A stretch of DNA of 64,000 bases, taken from a bacterium. Lineage in GTDB: Bacteria > Myxococcota_A > Bradymonadia > UBA7976 > UBA1532. Below, piece by piece: positions 11,470-19,935 of this stretch. The notes under the pieces were generated by a model that searched no databases, was not told where the DNA came from, and saw only the letters and a list, made by a program, of their open reading frames with translations. The translations under genes and the position numbers were made by a program. The stretch spans positions 186,001 to 250,000 of the forward strand of contig JAUHXC010000008.1 of the NCBI GenBank assembly GCA_030427205.1, in the 5' to 3' direction. How positions within the stretch are numbered: the first letter of the stretch is position 1; each line of letters begins with the position of its first letter.

Positions 11470-11553
11470 AGCCGGGCCGCCCACGGCGTCCGCGCCGCAC
11501 CCGAGGCAAAATCCCCCTTTCCCTGAAAGAACTTACAAGAAAAGAGAGAATTC

Positions 11554-11569
11554 TGGCACGGCAGGTGCA
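11554..11569 (+). promoter_or_regulatory. Candidate sigma-54 promoter with no coding sequence downstream
   Basis: TGGCACG-GCAG-GTGCA has a perfect -24 box and the GG-N10-GC spacing; the -12 box is GTGC rather than TTGC. It lies just after the most AT-rich part of the gap. Downstream to 11795 there is no credible gene on this strand, but CTCGATG / CATCGAG (11671-11690) can form a 7-bp stem, so a small RNA running antisense to the end of cmk is possible. Confidence 0.4.
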
Positions 11570-11761
11570 AACGGGAAGATGCGTCGGCCGTTGATCCTGC
11601 AACAGACGGGCGGGCATGAGCAGGGTTGCCGCTCCCGGTCGATATCCGGTGCCGGACCGGATCTCGGATCCTCGATGTGACCGCATCGAGCACCCGGGAT
11701 CCGGGCCGGCTCCATCTGGCCCTTCCCCCGAGAACGACTGCCGCACCTCCGCCAGCACGCA

Positions 11762-11795
11762 GCTGCAGTGCTCGACCCGCTGCAGTGCTCGACCC
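11762..11795. repeat. Perfect 17-bp tandem duplication abutting the cmk stop codon
   Basis: GCTGCAGTGCTCGACCC occurs at 11762-11778 and again at 11779-11795, ending one base before the cmk stop codon on the minus strand. It is a recent slippage-type duplication just outside the coding sequence. Confidence 0.9.
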
Positions 11796-12443
11796 TCAGC
11801 CCACCTTCTGCCGGACCACCGCGAGGCACGCCTCGACCGCCCCCGGCAGATCCAACGTCGACGTATCGACCTCGACCGCGTCGGCCGCTTTCTTGAGCGG
11901 CGCCACCGCGCGCTCGGAGTCCTGCTTGTCCCGCTGCACGATGTCGGCGAGGACCGTCTCGAAGTCCGCCGCCTCGCCGCGGCCCTCGAGCTCGGCGAGT
12001 CGACGGCGGGCCCGCTCTTCCGCCGCGGCCGTCAGGAAGATCTTCACGTCGGCGTCGGGGAAGACGACGGTCCCGATGTCGCGGCCGTCGATCACGGTGT
12101 CCTGCGCCCGACCCAGGTGACGCTGCAACTCCAACAGCGCATCCCGCACCGCCGGCACCGCGGCGAAGCGGCTCGCGGCGGCGCTCGCCTCGGGCGTGCG
12201 GATGGCCTGGCCCATGTCGACCCCGTCGAGGCGGATCCCGTCGGCCTCGACCTCGATCGCGAGGCCGGCGGCGAACGCCCCGAGATCGGGATCCTTCACC
12301 GTGCGGCCGGCGCGGGTCGCGGCGAGCCCCACCACCCGGTAGAGCGCGCCGGTATCGAGGCGCACCCAGCCCAGGCGCTCGGCCAGCATACGACTGACGG
12401 TGCTCTTGCCGGCTCCGGCCGGCCCATCGATGGCGACGATCAT
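11796..12443 (-). CDS. cmk: Cytidylate kinase (CMP/dCMP kinase)
   Basis: The 215-aa protein starts MIVAIDGPAGAGKSTVSRML, with the P-loop at residues 7-14. It then has DTGALYRVVG, VIDGRDIGTVVFPDADVKIFLTA and RDKQDSERAVAPLKKAADA, the CMP-binding and lid signatures of bacterial cytidylate kinase. It phosphorylates CMP and dCMP with ATP in nucleotide synthesis. ATG at 12443 is preceded by GGAG. Length is normal. It is divergent from the Coq4-like gene and does not show the common downstream rpsA arrangement. Confidence 0.95.
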   Translation of the reverse strand: MIVAIDGPAGAGKSTVSRMLAERLGWVRLDTGALYRVVGLAATRAGRTVKDPDLGAFAAGLAIEVEADGIRLDGVDMGQAIRTPEASAAASRFAAVPAVRDALLELQRHLGRAQDTVIDGRDIGTVVFPDADVKIFLTAAAEERARRRLAELEGRGEAADFETVLADIVQRDKQDSERAVAPLKKAADAVEVDTSTLDLPGAVEACLAVVRQKVG

Positions 12444-12627
12444 GGCGCTCTCCAGGCGGTGGCGACCGGTTCTACCGACTGCCGGCATGCCGGGCAAGGC
12501 CATCGAGCCGCGCCGATCGCCGCCCGAGCGCGTCGAAATGCCGCACCGCGGCGAGTTGACCGCCATCGACGGCAGATGGCCGAACGTTCGATGGCGTGCA
12601 GGCCGCATCGCACCGTCGACCGCGCCG

Positions 12628-12645
12628 TCGGCACGGCGCGTGCAA
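12628..12645 (+). promoter_or_regulatory. Sigma-54-like element or palindrome before the Coq4-like gene
   Basis: CGGCACG-GCGC-GTGCA has the GG-N10-GC spacing (GG 12630-12631, GC 12642-12643). It would start transcription near 12655, about 40 bases before the ATG at 12697. GCACG-GCG-CGTGC is also a small inverted repeat, so an operator is an equally good reading. Confidence 0.3.
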
Positions 12646-12696
12646 TTCTCCCGAGCGTCTCGAAACATACGCTGCACCGCCCATCGGGAGGACCCC

Positions 12697-13317
12697 ATGA
12701 ACGCCGCCGCCGCCCACGCAGCCCCCGCCGCCGCCCTCGACCCCCAGCGCACCCTCGGCGCGCTGCGCGCCGACTTCCTCGACGACAAGGCCTTCGACGA
12801 CGGTGAGGTCGTGCACAAGTGGATCGAGTGGGTGAAGCTGGGCCCCATCCCCATCCCCATCCCCAACCCGCCCTCACGGGTCCAGGCGCTCAAGCTCCAC
12901 GACGTGCATCACATCGTCACCGGCTATGGCACCGACTGGATCGGCGAGTACGAGATCTCGGGCTGGGAGGTCGGCGCCGGGCTGCACACCAACCCGGTGG
13001 CGTGGACGTTCTGCCTGATGGGACACACCGCCGGCCTCGTCGTCTGCCCGCGCAAGACCGTGCGCGCCTTCGCCCGCGGCCGCCGCTGCCGCACGCTGCT
13101 CGATCAGGATCCGGACGTCGTCTTCGGCAAGACCCTGGCCGAGGGGCGCGCGTTCTGCGGCACCGACCAGCCCCAGCCCGAGGTCACCGCCGGCGACGTC
13201 ACCCGGGCGGTCGGCTGGGGCGCGCTGGGGGTGTTCACCAGCCTGCTGCCGCCGCTGGCGTGGCTCATCGCGCGCTTCGGCAAGGCGCCCGATACGATCC
13301 TCACCGCCGAGAGCTGA
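12697..13317 (+). CDS. Coq4-like protein with HDxxH-x11-E metal motif
   Basis: The 206-aa protein contains His68-Asp-Val-His-His72 followed exactly 11 residues later by Glu84. This is the HDxxH-x11-E zinc motif of Coq4, the ubiquinone-biosynthesis scaffold that removes the C1 carboxyl group from the head-group. The surrounding LHDVHHIVTGYGTDWIGEYEI also fits that family. The C-terminus has a hydrophobic segment (GVFTSLLPPLAWLIARF) that could bind membrane. An oddity is the Ile-Pro repeat at residues 51-57. ATG at 12697 has GGGAGG upstream. No other quinone gene is adjacent in this window, so the pathway is not proven. Confidence 0.7.
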   Translation: MNAAAAHAAPAAALDPQRTLGALRADFLDDKAFDDGEVVHKWIEWVKLGPIPIPIPNPPSRVQALKLHDVHHIVTGYGTDWIGEYEISGWEVGAGLHTNPVAWTFCLMGHTAGLVVCPRKTVRAFARGRRCRTLLDQDPDVVFGKTLAEGRAFCGTDQPQPEVTAGDVTRAVGWGALGVFTSLLPPLAWLIARFGKAPDTILTAES

Positions 13318-13349
13318 GCCCCCCGAGAGCCGAGCCACGGGCGGGCGGC

Positions 13350-14783
13350 CTACGCCAGCAGCCCCGGCAGCCCGCCCCGGGCCATGCCTTCGCCGTAGTG
13401 GCCGAAGCCGGCGTCGTCGAACCCGAACATGCGCAGCACGCTCGTCCACAGCTGATTCGTGGTGGAGCCCGAGGTGCGATACCCACCCGACGCCTCCAGC
13501 TCGGCCACCGTACCGCCCATGACGTCCAGCCAGCGCCCCGCGGGCCCGTGGGCCGGCGCGTCGCCGACGTTGCCCGCGAGCACGACCGGCAGCGCGGTGT
13601 GCCAGTGGCGGCCGCTGCTGTACTCGCTGAAGTACACCACCAGCGAGGTCTCGAGCAGGTTGTCGCCGTCGGCGTCGGTCATCGACGCCATCCGGGTCAA
13701 GAGGTCGACGAGCATCTCGACGTACCAGCGATAGGGATGCTCCATGCCCGCCTGATAGTCGGCGTGCACCACCGCGTGCCAGTTCTCCCAGACGCCGAGG
13801 TCGACGATCGGGCGGCCGCCGTTGCGATTCCACAGCCAGGGGAACTCCGGGGCGTGCCCGTTGGCCCAGCTCAGGGTCGCGACCCGGGTCAGATCGCAGG
13901 CCAGCGCGCTGGCGAGCAGCTCGTTGGTCACCGGCGTCGTCAGGTGATCGTCGAGCCCCGGATCGACCCCGGGCGGCAGCCCCACCTCGGGGCGATTGCA
14001 CTCGCCGGTGCCGGCCACGATGCGCTGCTCGAGCTGGCGCAGCTTGTCGGCGTGGGCCTCGAGCCGCGCGCGATCGTCGGCGCCCAGCCCGCGGCTCATC
14101 TCGCCGAAGTTGGCCAGGACGCCGTCGAGCACCGACGCGCGGCGGGCGCGCAGGGCCCAGGCGTCGGCCGGCGAGAGCTGCCCGTCGCCGAAGACGCGGA
14201 TCAGCGCGGCGAGCGGGTTGTTGAACGCCGAGATCGGATCCCGCGGCCCGACCCAGAAGAACGCGCCCTCGCGCGGCGTGAGCAGGCCGTTGCTCGTCTG
14301 GTTGCCGCCCACCGCGAAGTCGAGCCGCCGAAAAGGCGTATCGGCGCCGATGCGATCGGCGATGACCTGCTCGACGCTCGGCCCGCCGGGGGTCTGGGCG
14401 TCGGGGTTCTGCTCGAGGAACGGCCGGCCGGTCAGCACGGTGTAGTTCGCGTTGATGTGCGCGTTGCCCACGGTATTGAAGCGCGGCTGCACGTTGTCGA
14501 CGCCGGTCACGATCGTCAGCCGGTCACGCAGCGGCGCCAGCGGCTCGGTGATATAGGGCAGTTCGAAGGCCCGCTCGGCGCCGACTGGCACGAACCGGCT
14601 CAGCACCGATCCCTGCGGGCTGTGCACGATCACCAGCCGCTTGGGGCGGGCCAGCGCCCCCTGCGCCCGGGCGCGCCGCGGGCGGAAGGCGTCGAGGAAG
14701 GGCAGCGCGAAGGGCAGCGACGCCGCCGCGCCGCTCAGGCGCAAGAAGCGCCGACGATCGATGCGGGTGCCTTTGACGAGCAT
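13350..14783 (-). CDS. DUF1552 protein, Tat-exported
   Basis: The 477-aa protein starts with a twin-arginine signal (DRRRFLRLSGAAASLPFALPF). It continues with the DUF1552 pattern: RLVIVHSPQGSVLSRFVP, ITEPLAPLRDRLTIVTGVDN and, near the end, LLETSLVVYFSEYSSG. DUF1552 proteins are exported, of unknown activity, and are regularly encoded beside DUF1592 cytochrome-like proteins, as here. ATG at 14783 is one base after the stop of the upstream DUF1592 gene, implying translational coupling; a start further upstream would overlap that gene. It is the last gene of a four-gene operon. Confidence 0.88.
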   Translation of the reverse strand: MLVKGTRIDRRRFLRLSGAAASLPFALPFLDAFRPRRARAQGALARPKRLVIVHSPQGSVLSRFVPVGAERAFELPYITEPLAPLRDRLTIVTGVDNVQPRFNTVGNAHINANYTVLTGRPFLEQNPDAQTPGGPSVEQVIADRIGADTPFRRLDFAVGGNQTSNGLLTPREGAFFWVGPRDPISAFNNPLAALIRVFGDGQLSPADAWALRARRASVLDGVLANFGEMSRGLGADDRARLEAHADKLRQLEQRIVAGTGECNRPEVGLPPGVDPGLDDHLTTPVTNELLASALACDLTRVATLSWANGHAPEFPWLWNRNGGRPIVDLGVWENWHAVVHADYQAGMEHPYRWYVEMLVDLLTRMASMTDADGDNLLETSLVVYFSEYSSGRHWHTALPVVLAGNVGDAPAHGPAGRWLDVMGGTVAELEASGGYRTSGSTTNQLWTSVLRMFGFDDAGFGHYGEGMARGGLPGLLA

Positions 14784-14784
14784 C

Positions 14785-16893
14785 TCAGCGCCCCCCTTCG
14801 AGCGGCCGATAGCGGAAGGCATCGGTCAGGGTGATATCGACGAGCAGGTTGCGGATGTCGCCGTCGGTCTCGGCGAAGCGCGCCGCCAGGGTCTGTACGG
14901 TGCAGGCGTCGGCGGGCTCGGCCGGTCGGCCCACGGCGTATTCGAACCAGCGGGTGGCGTAGCACGCCCGCACCTCGGCGGCGGTGCCCACGCGCCCGAT
15001 CATCTCCGCCGCGCCGTCGAAGCCGCCGGCCATCTCGAAGTCGCCGCTGGCGTCGATGGGCGTGCCGTCCTCCCATGTATCGCGCCACTCGCCGAGCGCG
15101 CCGAAGTGCTCGAAGGCGAAGCCGAGCGGGTCGATGCGGGTATGGCACGCCCGGCAAGCGGGCGCGGTCCAGTGCTGTTCGAGGCGCTCGCGGATCGTCG
15201 GCGCCGCCGCGGTGGGCTCGGGCAGATCCATGTTGACGTCCTGCGGCGGCGACAGCGTCTCGCAGAAGAGATCGTGCAGCACGAAGGCGCCGCGCTGCAC
15301 GGGCGACGAGCTGCCGGCGTAGGCGTGGGCCGCGAGGAAGGCCGAGCGGGTCAGGATGCCCGGGCGATCGTCGTCGAGGCGGACCCGATGCCAGCCCTCC
15401 CCCGGATCGGGCAGGCCGTAGGTCGCCGCCAGCGTGCGATCGACCCAGGTCACGTCGCCGTAGAGCAGGCTGTCGAACCGACCATCGCCGGCCCAGACCA
15501 CCTCGGTCACGTAGAGGTCGAGCTCGGTCAGCATCGACTCGACGACGTGCGGTCCGAAGCCGGGGTAGCGCTCGGGGTCCCGGGTCGTATTCTGCAGGCG
15601 CCAGACGTCGAGCCAATCCCGGTGGAAGGCGGTCAGGCCGCGCCGGACGCGCGGATCGGCCACCAGCCGCCGGGCGTGGGCCGCGATCTGGGCCCGCGTG
15701 CTCAGCTCACCGGCCTCGGCGGCGGCGATCAGCGCCGCGTCGGGCGCGGTATCGGCCAGGAAGAAGCTCAGCCGCGCGGCCAGCGCGTAGGCGTCCAGCG
15801 GCGCCGCCCCGTCGGCCCGGGCCGCCGGCGATGGCTCGGCGGGGGTATCGGCGACGTACAGAAACTGCGGTGACTGCAGCAGCAGCTCCACCGCCTGGCG
15901 CACCGCGGTCTCGGCGGGCAGCCCGGCGGCGAATACGCGGTCGAGCAGCGCCGACTCCGCCGGGCGCAGCGGGCGGCGGAACGCGCGGCGGGCGAGCGCC
16001 ACGACCGTCCGTCGACCGCAGTCCGCCGGGGCCTCGGCGCAAGTCACGGCGCTGGCGACGTCGAAGCGGGACGCGACGTACTCGGCCGCGAGCATGATCG
16101 ACTCGGCGCCGGCGGCGCTGACGGTATTGTTGACCGGCCAGGTGCGGAACTCCCGGTCGCGCACCGTCGCCGGGAACAGCCCCGGCGGCACGTCGACCCC
16201 GAAGATGTCGGCCACCGAGTGAGTGAACTGGCTGTCGGTCAGCCGGCGCAGCTCGCTGCGACCGGGGCGGATCGTGCCCGGGGCGCAGGGATCCGCCGCC
16301 GGCGCCATCTCTTGGACGCAGTCTTCGGGATCGAGGCTGCGCCGGACGAAGGCGCGCAAGACATCGGCCCGCGGGTCGTTGACCTCGAAGCGGCGGCCGC
16401 CGCCGTGGGAGACCACGTTGGTCGGCTTGTCGAGCAGCAAACCGGCGAAGCCGTCTTCTTCGACGACGAGCCCCGCGAGCAGCCGCTGGTTGGCGGCTTC
16501 GGCGTCGGCCTCGTCGAAGGGCCGCATCACGAAGCGCGTCAGCGCGCCCGCGCCGCCCTCGCGATGGCACATGATGCAGTCGCCGGCGAGGATCGGCTGC
16601 ACCGACGCGGCGAAGAAGTCCGCGTCGTCGACGCAAGCGTCGGGCTCGGGTCCGGGGGCTTCGGGTTCGGGCTCGGGCTCGGGCTCGGGCGCGGGCATGT
16701 CAGGACCGGGCTGCGGTTCGGGCTCGGGGGCCTGCCCCGCCGCCGCATCGGCCGCCGTCGGCTCGGACGGCGGATCGCAGGCGGCCAGACCCAGAATCAA
16801 GCCCGGAAGCAGGCCCAGCCACAGCCCCGCGCCCGGGATCCGTCGCGCGGCCGTCGAGACACGGGCCATCGTTCGCTGCGGGGCGCGGGCCAT
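14785..16893 (-). CDS. DUF1592-family lipoprotein with cytochrome-c-like motifs
   Basis: The 702-aa protein has a signal ending LGLAAC, a Pro-Glu repeat linker (about residues 40-75) and a CIMCH motif like a haem c attachment site. The DUF1587/1592/1588/1585 series follows: LRRLTDSQFTHSVADIFGV, RRAFRRPLRPAESALLDRVF, DRTLAATYGLPD and CRACHTRIDPLGFAFEHFG. These proteins are surface-exposed and thought to be redox enzymes acting with DUF1552 partners; no substrate is established. Its ATG shares the A of the preceding gene's TGA (TGATG at 16891-16895). A second in-frame ATG at 16869 is possible. Confidence 0.88.
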   Translation of the reverse strand: MARAPQRTMARVSTAARRIPGAGLWLGLLPGLILGLAACDPPSEPTAADAAAGQAPEPEPQPGPDMPAPEPEPEPEPEAPGPEPDACVDDADFFAASVQPILAGDCIMCHREGGAGALTRFVMRPFDEADAEAANQRLLAGLVVEEDGFAGLLLDKPTNVVSHGGGRRFEVNDPRADVLRAFVRRSLDPEDCVQEMAPAADPCAPGTIRPGRSELRRLTDSQFTHSVADIFGVDVPPGLFPATVRDREFRTWPVNNTVSAAGAESIMLAAEYVASRFDVASAVTCAEAPADCGRRTVVALARRAFRRPLRPAESALLDRVFAAGLPAETAVRQAVELLLQSPQFLYVADTPAEPSPAARADGAAPLDAYALAARLSFFLADTAPDAALIAAAEAGELSTRAQIAAHARRLVADPRVRRGLTAFHRDWLDVWRLQNTTRDPERYPGFGPHVVESMLTELDLYVTEVVWAGDGRFDSLLYGDVTWVDRTLAATYGLPDPGEGWHRVRLDDDRPGILTRSAFLAAHAYAGSSSPVQRGAFVLHDLFCETLSPPQDVNMDLPEPTAAAPTIRERLEQHWTAPACRACHTRIDPLGFAFEHFGALGEWRDTWEDGTPIDASGDFEMAGGFDGAAEMIGRVGTAAEVRACYATRWFEYAVGRPAEPADACTVQTLAARFAETDGDIRNLLVDITLTDAFRYRPLEGGR

Positions 16894-18359
16894 CACAGGC
16901 CCTCCACCGCCGCGGCCGACAGGCCCAGCCCGCCGGCGCTGACATGCCACTCGGTCCATGAGAACCCTCCGTCCTCGCTGCGGAAGAGACGCCCGCCGCT
17001 GCTGCCGAAGATCATCCGCCCGTGGCCCACCCGGGGCACGGCGGGCGCGGCGTTGACCGGGCGCCAGTCGAGGCCGTCGTCCGAGGCGAAGATACGCCCG
17101 CCGTCCCCGGCGACGAACTCTCCGCCGGCCCAGGCGACCCCGCCGAGGTCGCCCGCCTCGGGGATGAGCCCCGTCGCCCACTGCACCCCGTCGCGGCTGC
17201 TGGCGGTCGCGCCGCCCTGCCCCACCGCGACGAAGCGCCCGCCGCCCCACGTCACCGCGGTCAGGCCGCCGATGCCGAGCACCGCGTCCGTATCCCATCC
17301 GGTGCCATCGACGGTGCTGACGACCCGTCCCTCGTCGCCGACGGCCACGAAGACGCCGCCGCCGAAGGTCATCGCGCGCAGGTGCTGCGGCACGAAGCCA
17401 TCGTCGCGGCCCGAGACCCACTCGATCCCATCGACGCTGTGCATCGGCCGACCGGCCGCGGTCACGAAGCGGCCAGCGCCGTAGGCGCAGCCGGCCATGA
17501 CCGGCGTATCGGCGCTATGGGCCTGCCACTCGACCCCGTCGACGCTCGTCCACCAGCGGCTGTCGACGTTGCCGCCGACCGCGACGAACCGCCCCGCACC
17601 CCAGCAGACGCCGCGCTGCAGCGCGTCGCCGTGGGCTTCGAGCGTCTCGAATCCATCCGCAGCCACCGACGCGCCGTGGTCGGCGGTGGTGACGACATGG
17701 CGCCCGTCGCCCACGAAGACGACCCGCCGCGGACCGACGACCTCGGCGCGCAGCTCGACCACCAGCGGCGCGCCGGGGCGGTCGTAGGGCAGCGTCAACC
17801 GACCGTTGGCCAAACCCGCCGCGTCGGGGCCGAAGCGCAGACCGATGACGGTCCCCTGCCCCGGCTCGAGCTGGATCGGCGGCAGCGCGTCGAGGGCGAA
17901 GGCGGCGCCCTCGAGCCAGTCATCGGGGTGCCCCAGAAAGCGCAGCCGGCGGGCGCAGACGTTGGTCAGCTCGATCTCGGCGGTCAGCGACGGGCCGCGG
18001 GCGGCTGCACGGCCGAAGTCGAACAGCTCGATCGGATCGCCGCCGACCGGCGACGCCACGAGCGCGCGATCGCAGTCATCGGGTGGCAGGGCGTCGGGGC
18101 TGGCGTCGGCGTCGAGCGCGGCCGGCATGGCATCCCCGAAGGCATCGACCCTGGCATCAGGCATGGCATCCGACACGGCGTCCGATGGCATCGGGCCAGC
18201 ATCCGACGCAGCGTCTAGCATGGCATCGGATGGCATCGGCATGGCATCCAGCACGATGCCTCGATCGAGGTCGGTCGAGGCGTCGCGGGTCGAGCCCGTC
18301 GTCTCCTCGCCGCCGCACGCCGCGAGCAGCGCCACGACCGATAGCCAGCGCCGATTCAT
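16893..18359 (-). CDS. Propeller lipoprotein (BNR/sialidase-like repeats), paralogue B
   Basis: The 488-aa protein has a lipobox (LLAAC), a low-complexity linker of Asp-Ala-Met-Pro-Ser (about residues 25-95), an immunoglobulin-like domain (about 105-215) and then about seven repeats of the form WGAGRFVAVG...SVDGVEW, a beta-propeller pattern. It shares this domain order with the upstream gene, for example PRRVVFVGDGRHVVTT against PLRMVVVGSDGRTLVS, so the two are diverged duplicates. Start and stop overlap both neighbours (ATGA with the gene upstream, TGATG with DUF1592). Expected role is surface binding in support of the DUF1592/DUF1552 pair; this is inferred from the operon only. Confidence 0.8.
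   Translation of the reverse strand: MNRRWLSVVALLAACGGEETTGSTRDASTDLDRGIVLDAMPMPSDAMLDAASDAGPMPSDAVSDAMPDARVDAFGDAMPAALDADASPDALPPDDCDRALVASPVGGDPIELFDFGRAAARGPSLTAEIELTNVCARRLRFLGHPDDWLEGAAFALDALPPIQLEPGQGTVIGLRFGPDAAGLANGRLTLPYDRPGAPLVVELRAEVVGPRRVVFVGDGRHVVTTADHGASVAADGFETLEAHGDALQRGVCWGAGRFVAVGGNVDSRWWTSVDGVEWQAHSADTPVMAGCAYGAGRFVTAAGRPMHSVDGIEWVSGRDDGFVPQHLRAMTFGGGVFVAVGDEGRVVSTVDGTGWDTDAVLGIGGLTAVTWGGGRFVAVGQGGATASSRDGVQWATGLIPEAGDLGGVAWAGGEFVAGDGGRIFASDDGLDWRPVNAAPAVPRVGHGRMIFGSSGGRLFRSEDGGFSWTEWHVSAGGLGLSAAAVEGL
18125..18258. repeat. GGCATC-dense tract inside a lipoprotein linker
   Basis: About a dozen copies of GGCATC or one-base variants occur in 134 bp, often as GATGGCATC or CTGGCATC at intervals that are multiples of three. 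The tract encodes the Asp-Ala-Met-Pro-Ser linker of the minus-strand lipoprotein. A similar tract begins the pbpC gene 26 kb away. Confidence 0.75.
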
Positions 18360-19846
18360 CGGGTCGACTCCCAGCCCTCGACCGCCAGCGCGACCCAGTG
18401 CACCGGCGCGTCGGTCTCATGCAGCAGCGTCCACTCGATGCCATCCCGCGAGCGATAGAGGGCCCCCGGCTGCTGCCAGGGGTTGACCGCGGCGACGAAC
18501 CAGCCGTTGACGGTGCCCAGCAGGTAGACACTCTGCGGCTCGGCGAGCGCCAGCGGCTGCCAGTCGATGCCATCCAGGCTGACATAGAGCGGGCTCTCGC
18601 CGCCGTTGCTGTCGCGCAGGCAGCGGCCCGGCAGGCAAGCGACGCTGTACGCGCCGCGGCTGCCGGGCTCCCGGGCGACGCTCCAATCGACGCCGTCGGG
18701 GCTGTGCGCGGTGATGGTCGAGTCCCGCCCGCCGACCGCGACCCAGTCGCCTTCGGGGCGCGCGGTCACCGCGAAGAACCAGTCATCGTCGACACCATCG
18801 GGCAGGCCGCCGTCCCCCGAGTCGTGGGCCCATGTCACCCCATCGAAGCTCACCGCCCGCCGCCCGCCGCGGCCCACCGCCACGAATCGATCGTCGGCGA
18901 AGTGCACCGCGTGCAACATGCCCTGCCAGGCCGTCGCTTCGTGCACCACGCCGGCGCCGTTCATCGACCAGGCGAAGCGATCGCCGACGGCGCAGGCGAA
19001 GCGATCGACGCCATAAGCGCAGCCCGACGACCAGAACTCGGGGGCCGCGGTCGACGGCGTCCACGTCAGGCCATCGTCGCTGTAGGCATAGGCGCCGGGG
19101 TCCTGCCACTCGCCGCCGGTGGCCCAGCTGCGGAAGAACCGGCCGGCGCCCCATGCGATGGTGTGGCGCGCGCTGGGCTCGATGGCATCCGCTGTGGGGC
19201 GCAGGTCGAGCCCGTAGGCGTCGCTGACGAGCGTGCGCCCGTCGCTGCCGACGACGACCATGCGCAGCGGGCGCCGCAGCTGCACCTGTACGTCGAGGGC
19301 GAAGTCGACGCCCGGCGGGGTGATGCTGGCGATGTACGTGCCGGCGGCGTCGGCGATGGCCGGGTCGAAGGCCAGCTCGATACGCGCGGTCTCGTCGGTG
19401 TCGAGCCGCAGCGGCGGTGGGATCTGCCAGCTGAACCCGGGCGCGTCCAGCCAGGCCGCCGGGTCGTCGGGCCAGTCGATCGGCTCGGCGCCGCGCCAGA
19501 CCAGCGTCAGGGCGATCGTCACCGGATGATCGAGGCCCGCCGGCGGACCGTCGATGGCCAAGGTCTCGCCAGCGGCCACCAGCCGTCCGTCGTGCACCAC
19601 GGCCAGGCCGGGCATCGCGTCGGGCAATGGAGCGGGCCACGGCTCGGGCTCGGGCTCGGGCGCCGCGTCTGGCTCGCGCTCGGGCTCGGGCGCCGGCTCT
19701 GGCTCGGGCTCGGGCTCGGGCGCCGGCTCGGGCTCGGGCGCGCGGGCCGCCGTGGCGTCGCCGGGCACCGGCTCGGTGTCGCCGTCGTCGCAGGCGACCG
19801 CCGTCAGGAGCAGCAACGCCGCCGCGCAGAATCGTTTCGCTGTCAT
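18356..19846 (-). CDS. Propeller lipoprotein with Pro-Glu linker, paralogue A
   Basis: First gene of the DUF1592/DUF1552 operon. The 496-aa protein has a lipobox ending LTAVAC, a long EPEP-type linker (about residues 35-75) that could span peptidoglycan or surface layers, an immunoglobulin-like domain and a set of propeller repeats (WGAGRFF, DDRFVAVGRGG, GDWVAVGGRD). It is a duplicate of the next gene. The ATG at 19846 is preceded by a G-rich stretch rather than a clean Shine-Dalgarno sequence. Its TGA overlaps the next ATG by four bases. Confidence 0.78.
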   Translation of the reverse strand: MTAKRFCAAALLLLTAVACDDGDTEPVPGDATAARAPEPEPAPEPEPEPEPAPEPEREPDAAPEPEPEPWPAPLPDAMPGLAVVHDGRLVAAGETLAIDGPPAGLDHPVTIALTLVWRGAEPIDWPDDPAAWLDAPGFSWQIPPPLRLDTDETARIELAFDPAIADAAGTYIASITPPGVDFALDVQVQLRRPLRMVVVGSDGRTLVSDAYGLDLRPTADAIEPSARHTIAWGAGRFFRSWATGGEWQDPGAYAYSDDGLTWTPSTAAPEFWSSGCAYGVDRFACAVGDRFAWSMNGAGVVHEATAWQGMLHAVHFADDRFVAVGRGGRRAVSFDGVTWAHDSGDGGLPDGVDDDWFFAVTARPEGDWVAVGGRDSTITAHSPDGVDWSVAREPGSRGAYSVACLPGRCLRDSNGGESPLYVSLDGIDWQPLALAEPQSVYLLGTVNGWFVAAVNPWQQPGALYRSRDGIEWTLLHETDAPVHWVALAVEGWESTR

Positions 19847-19935
19847 CTCGCGCCCCCACTCGCGGGAGCCCGAGGGTAGCGTCAACCGCCGAGTCCCGAC
19901 AACGGCAGGCCGCTGAAGGTCACCTCTCGGGCGGT

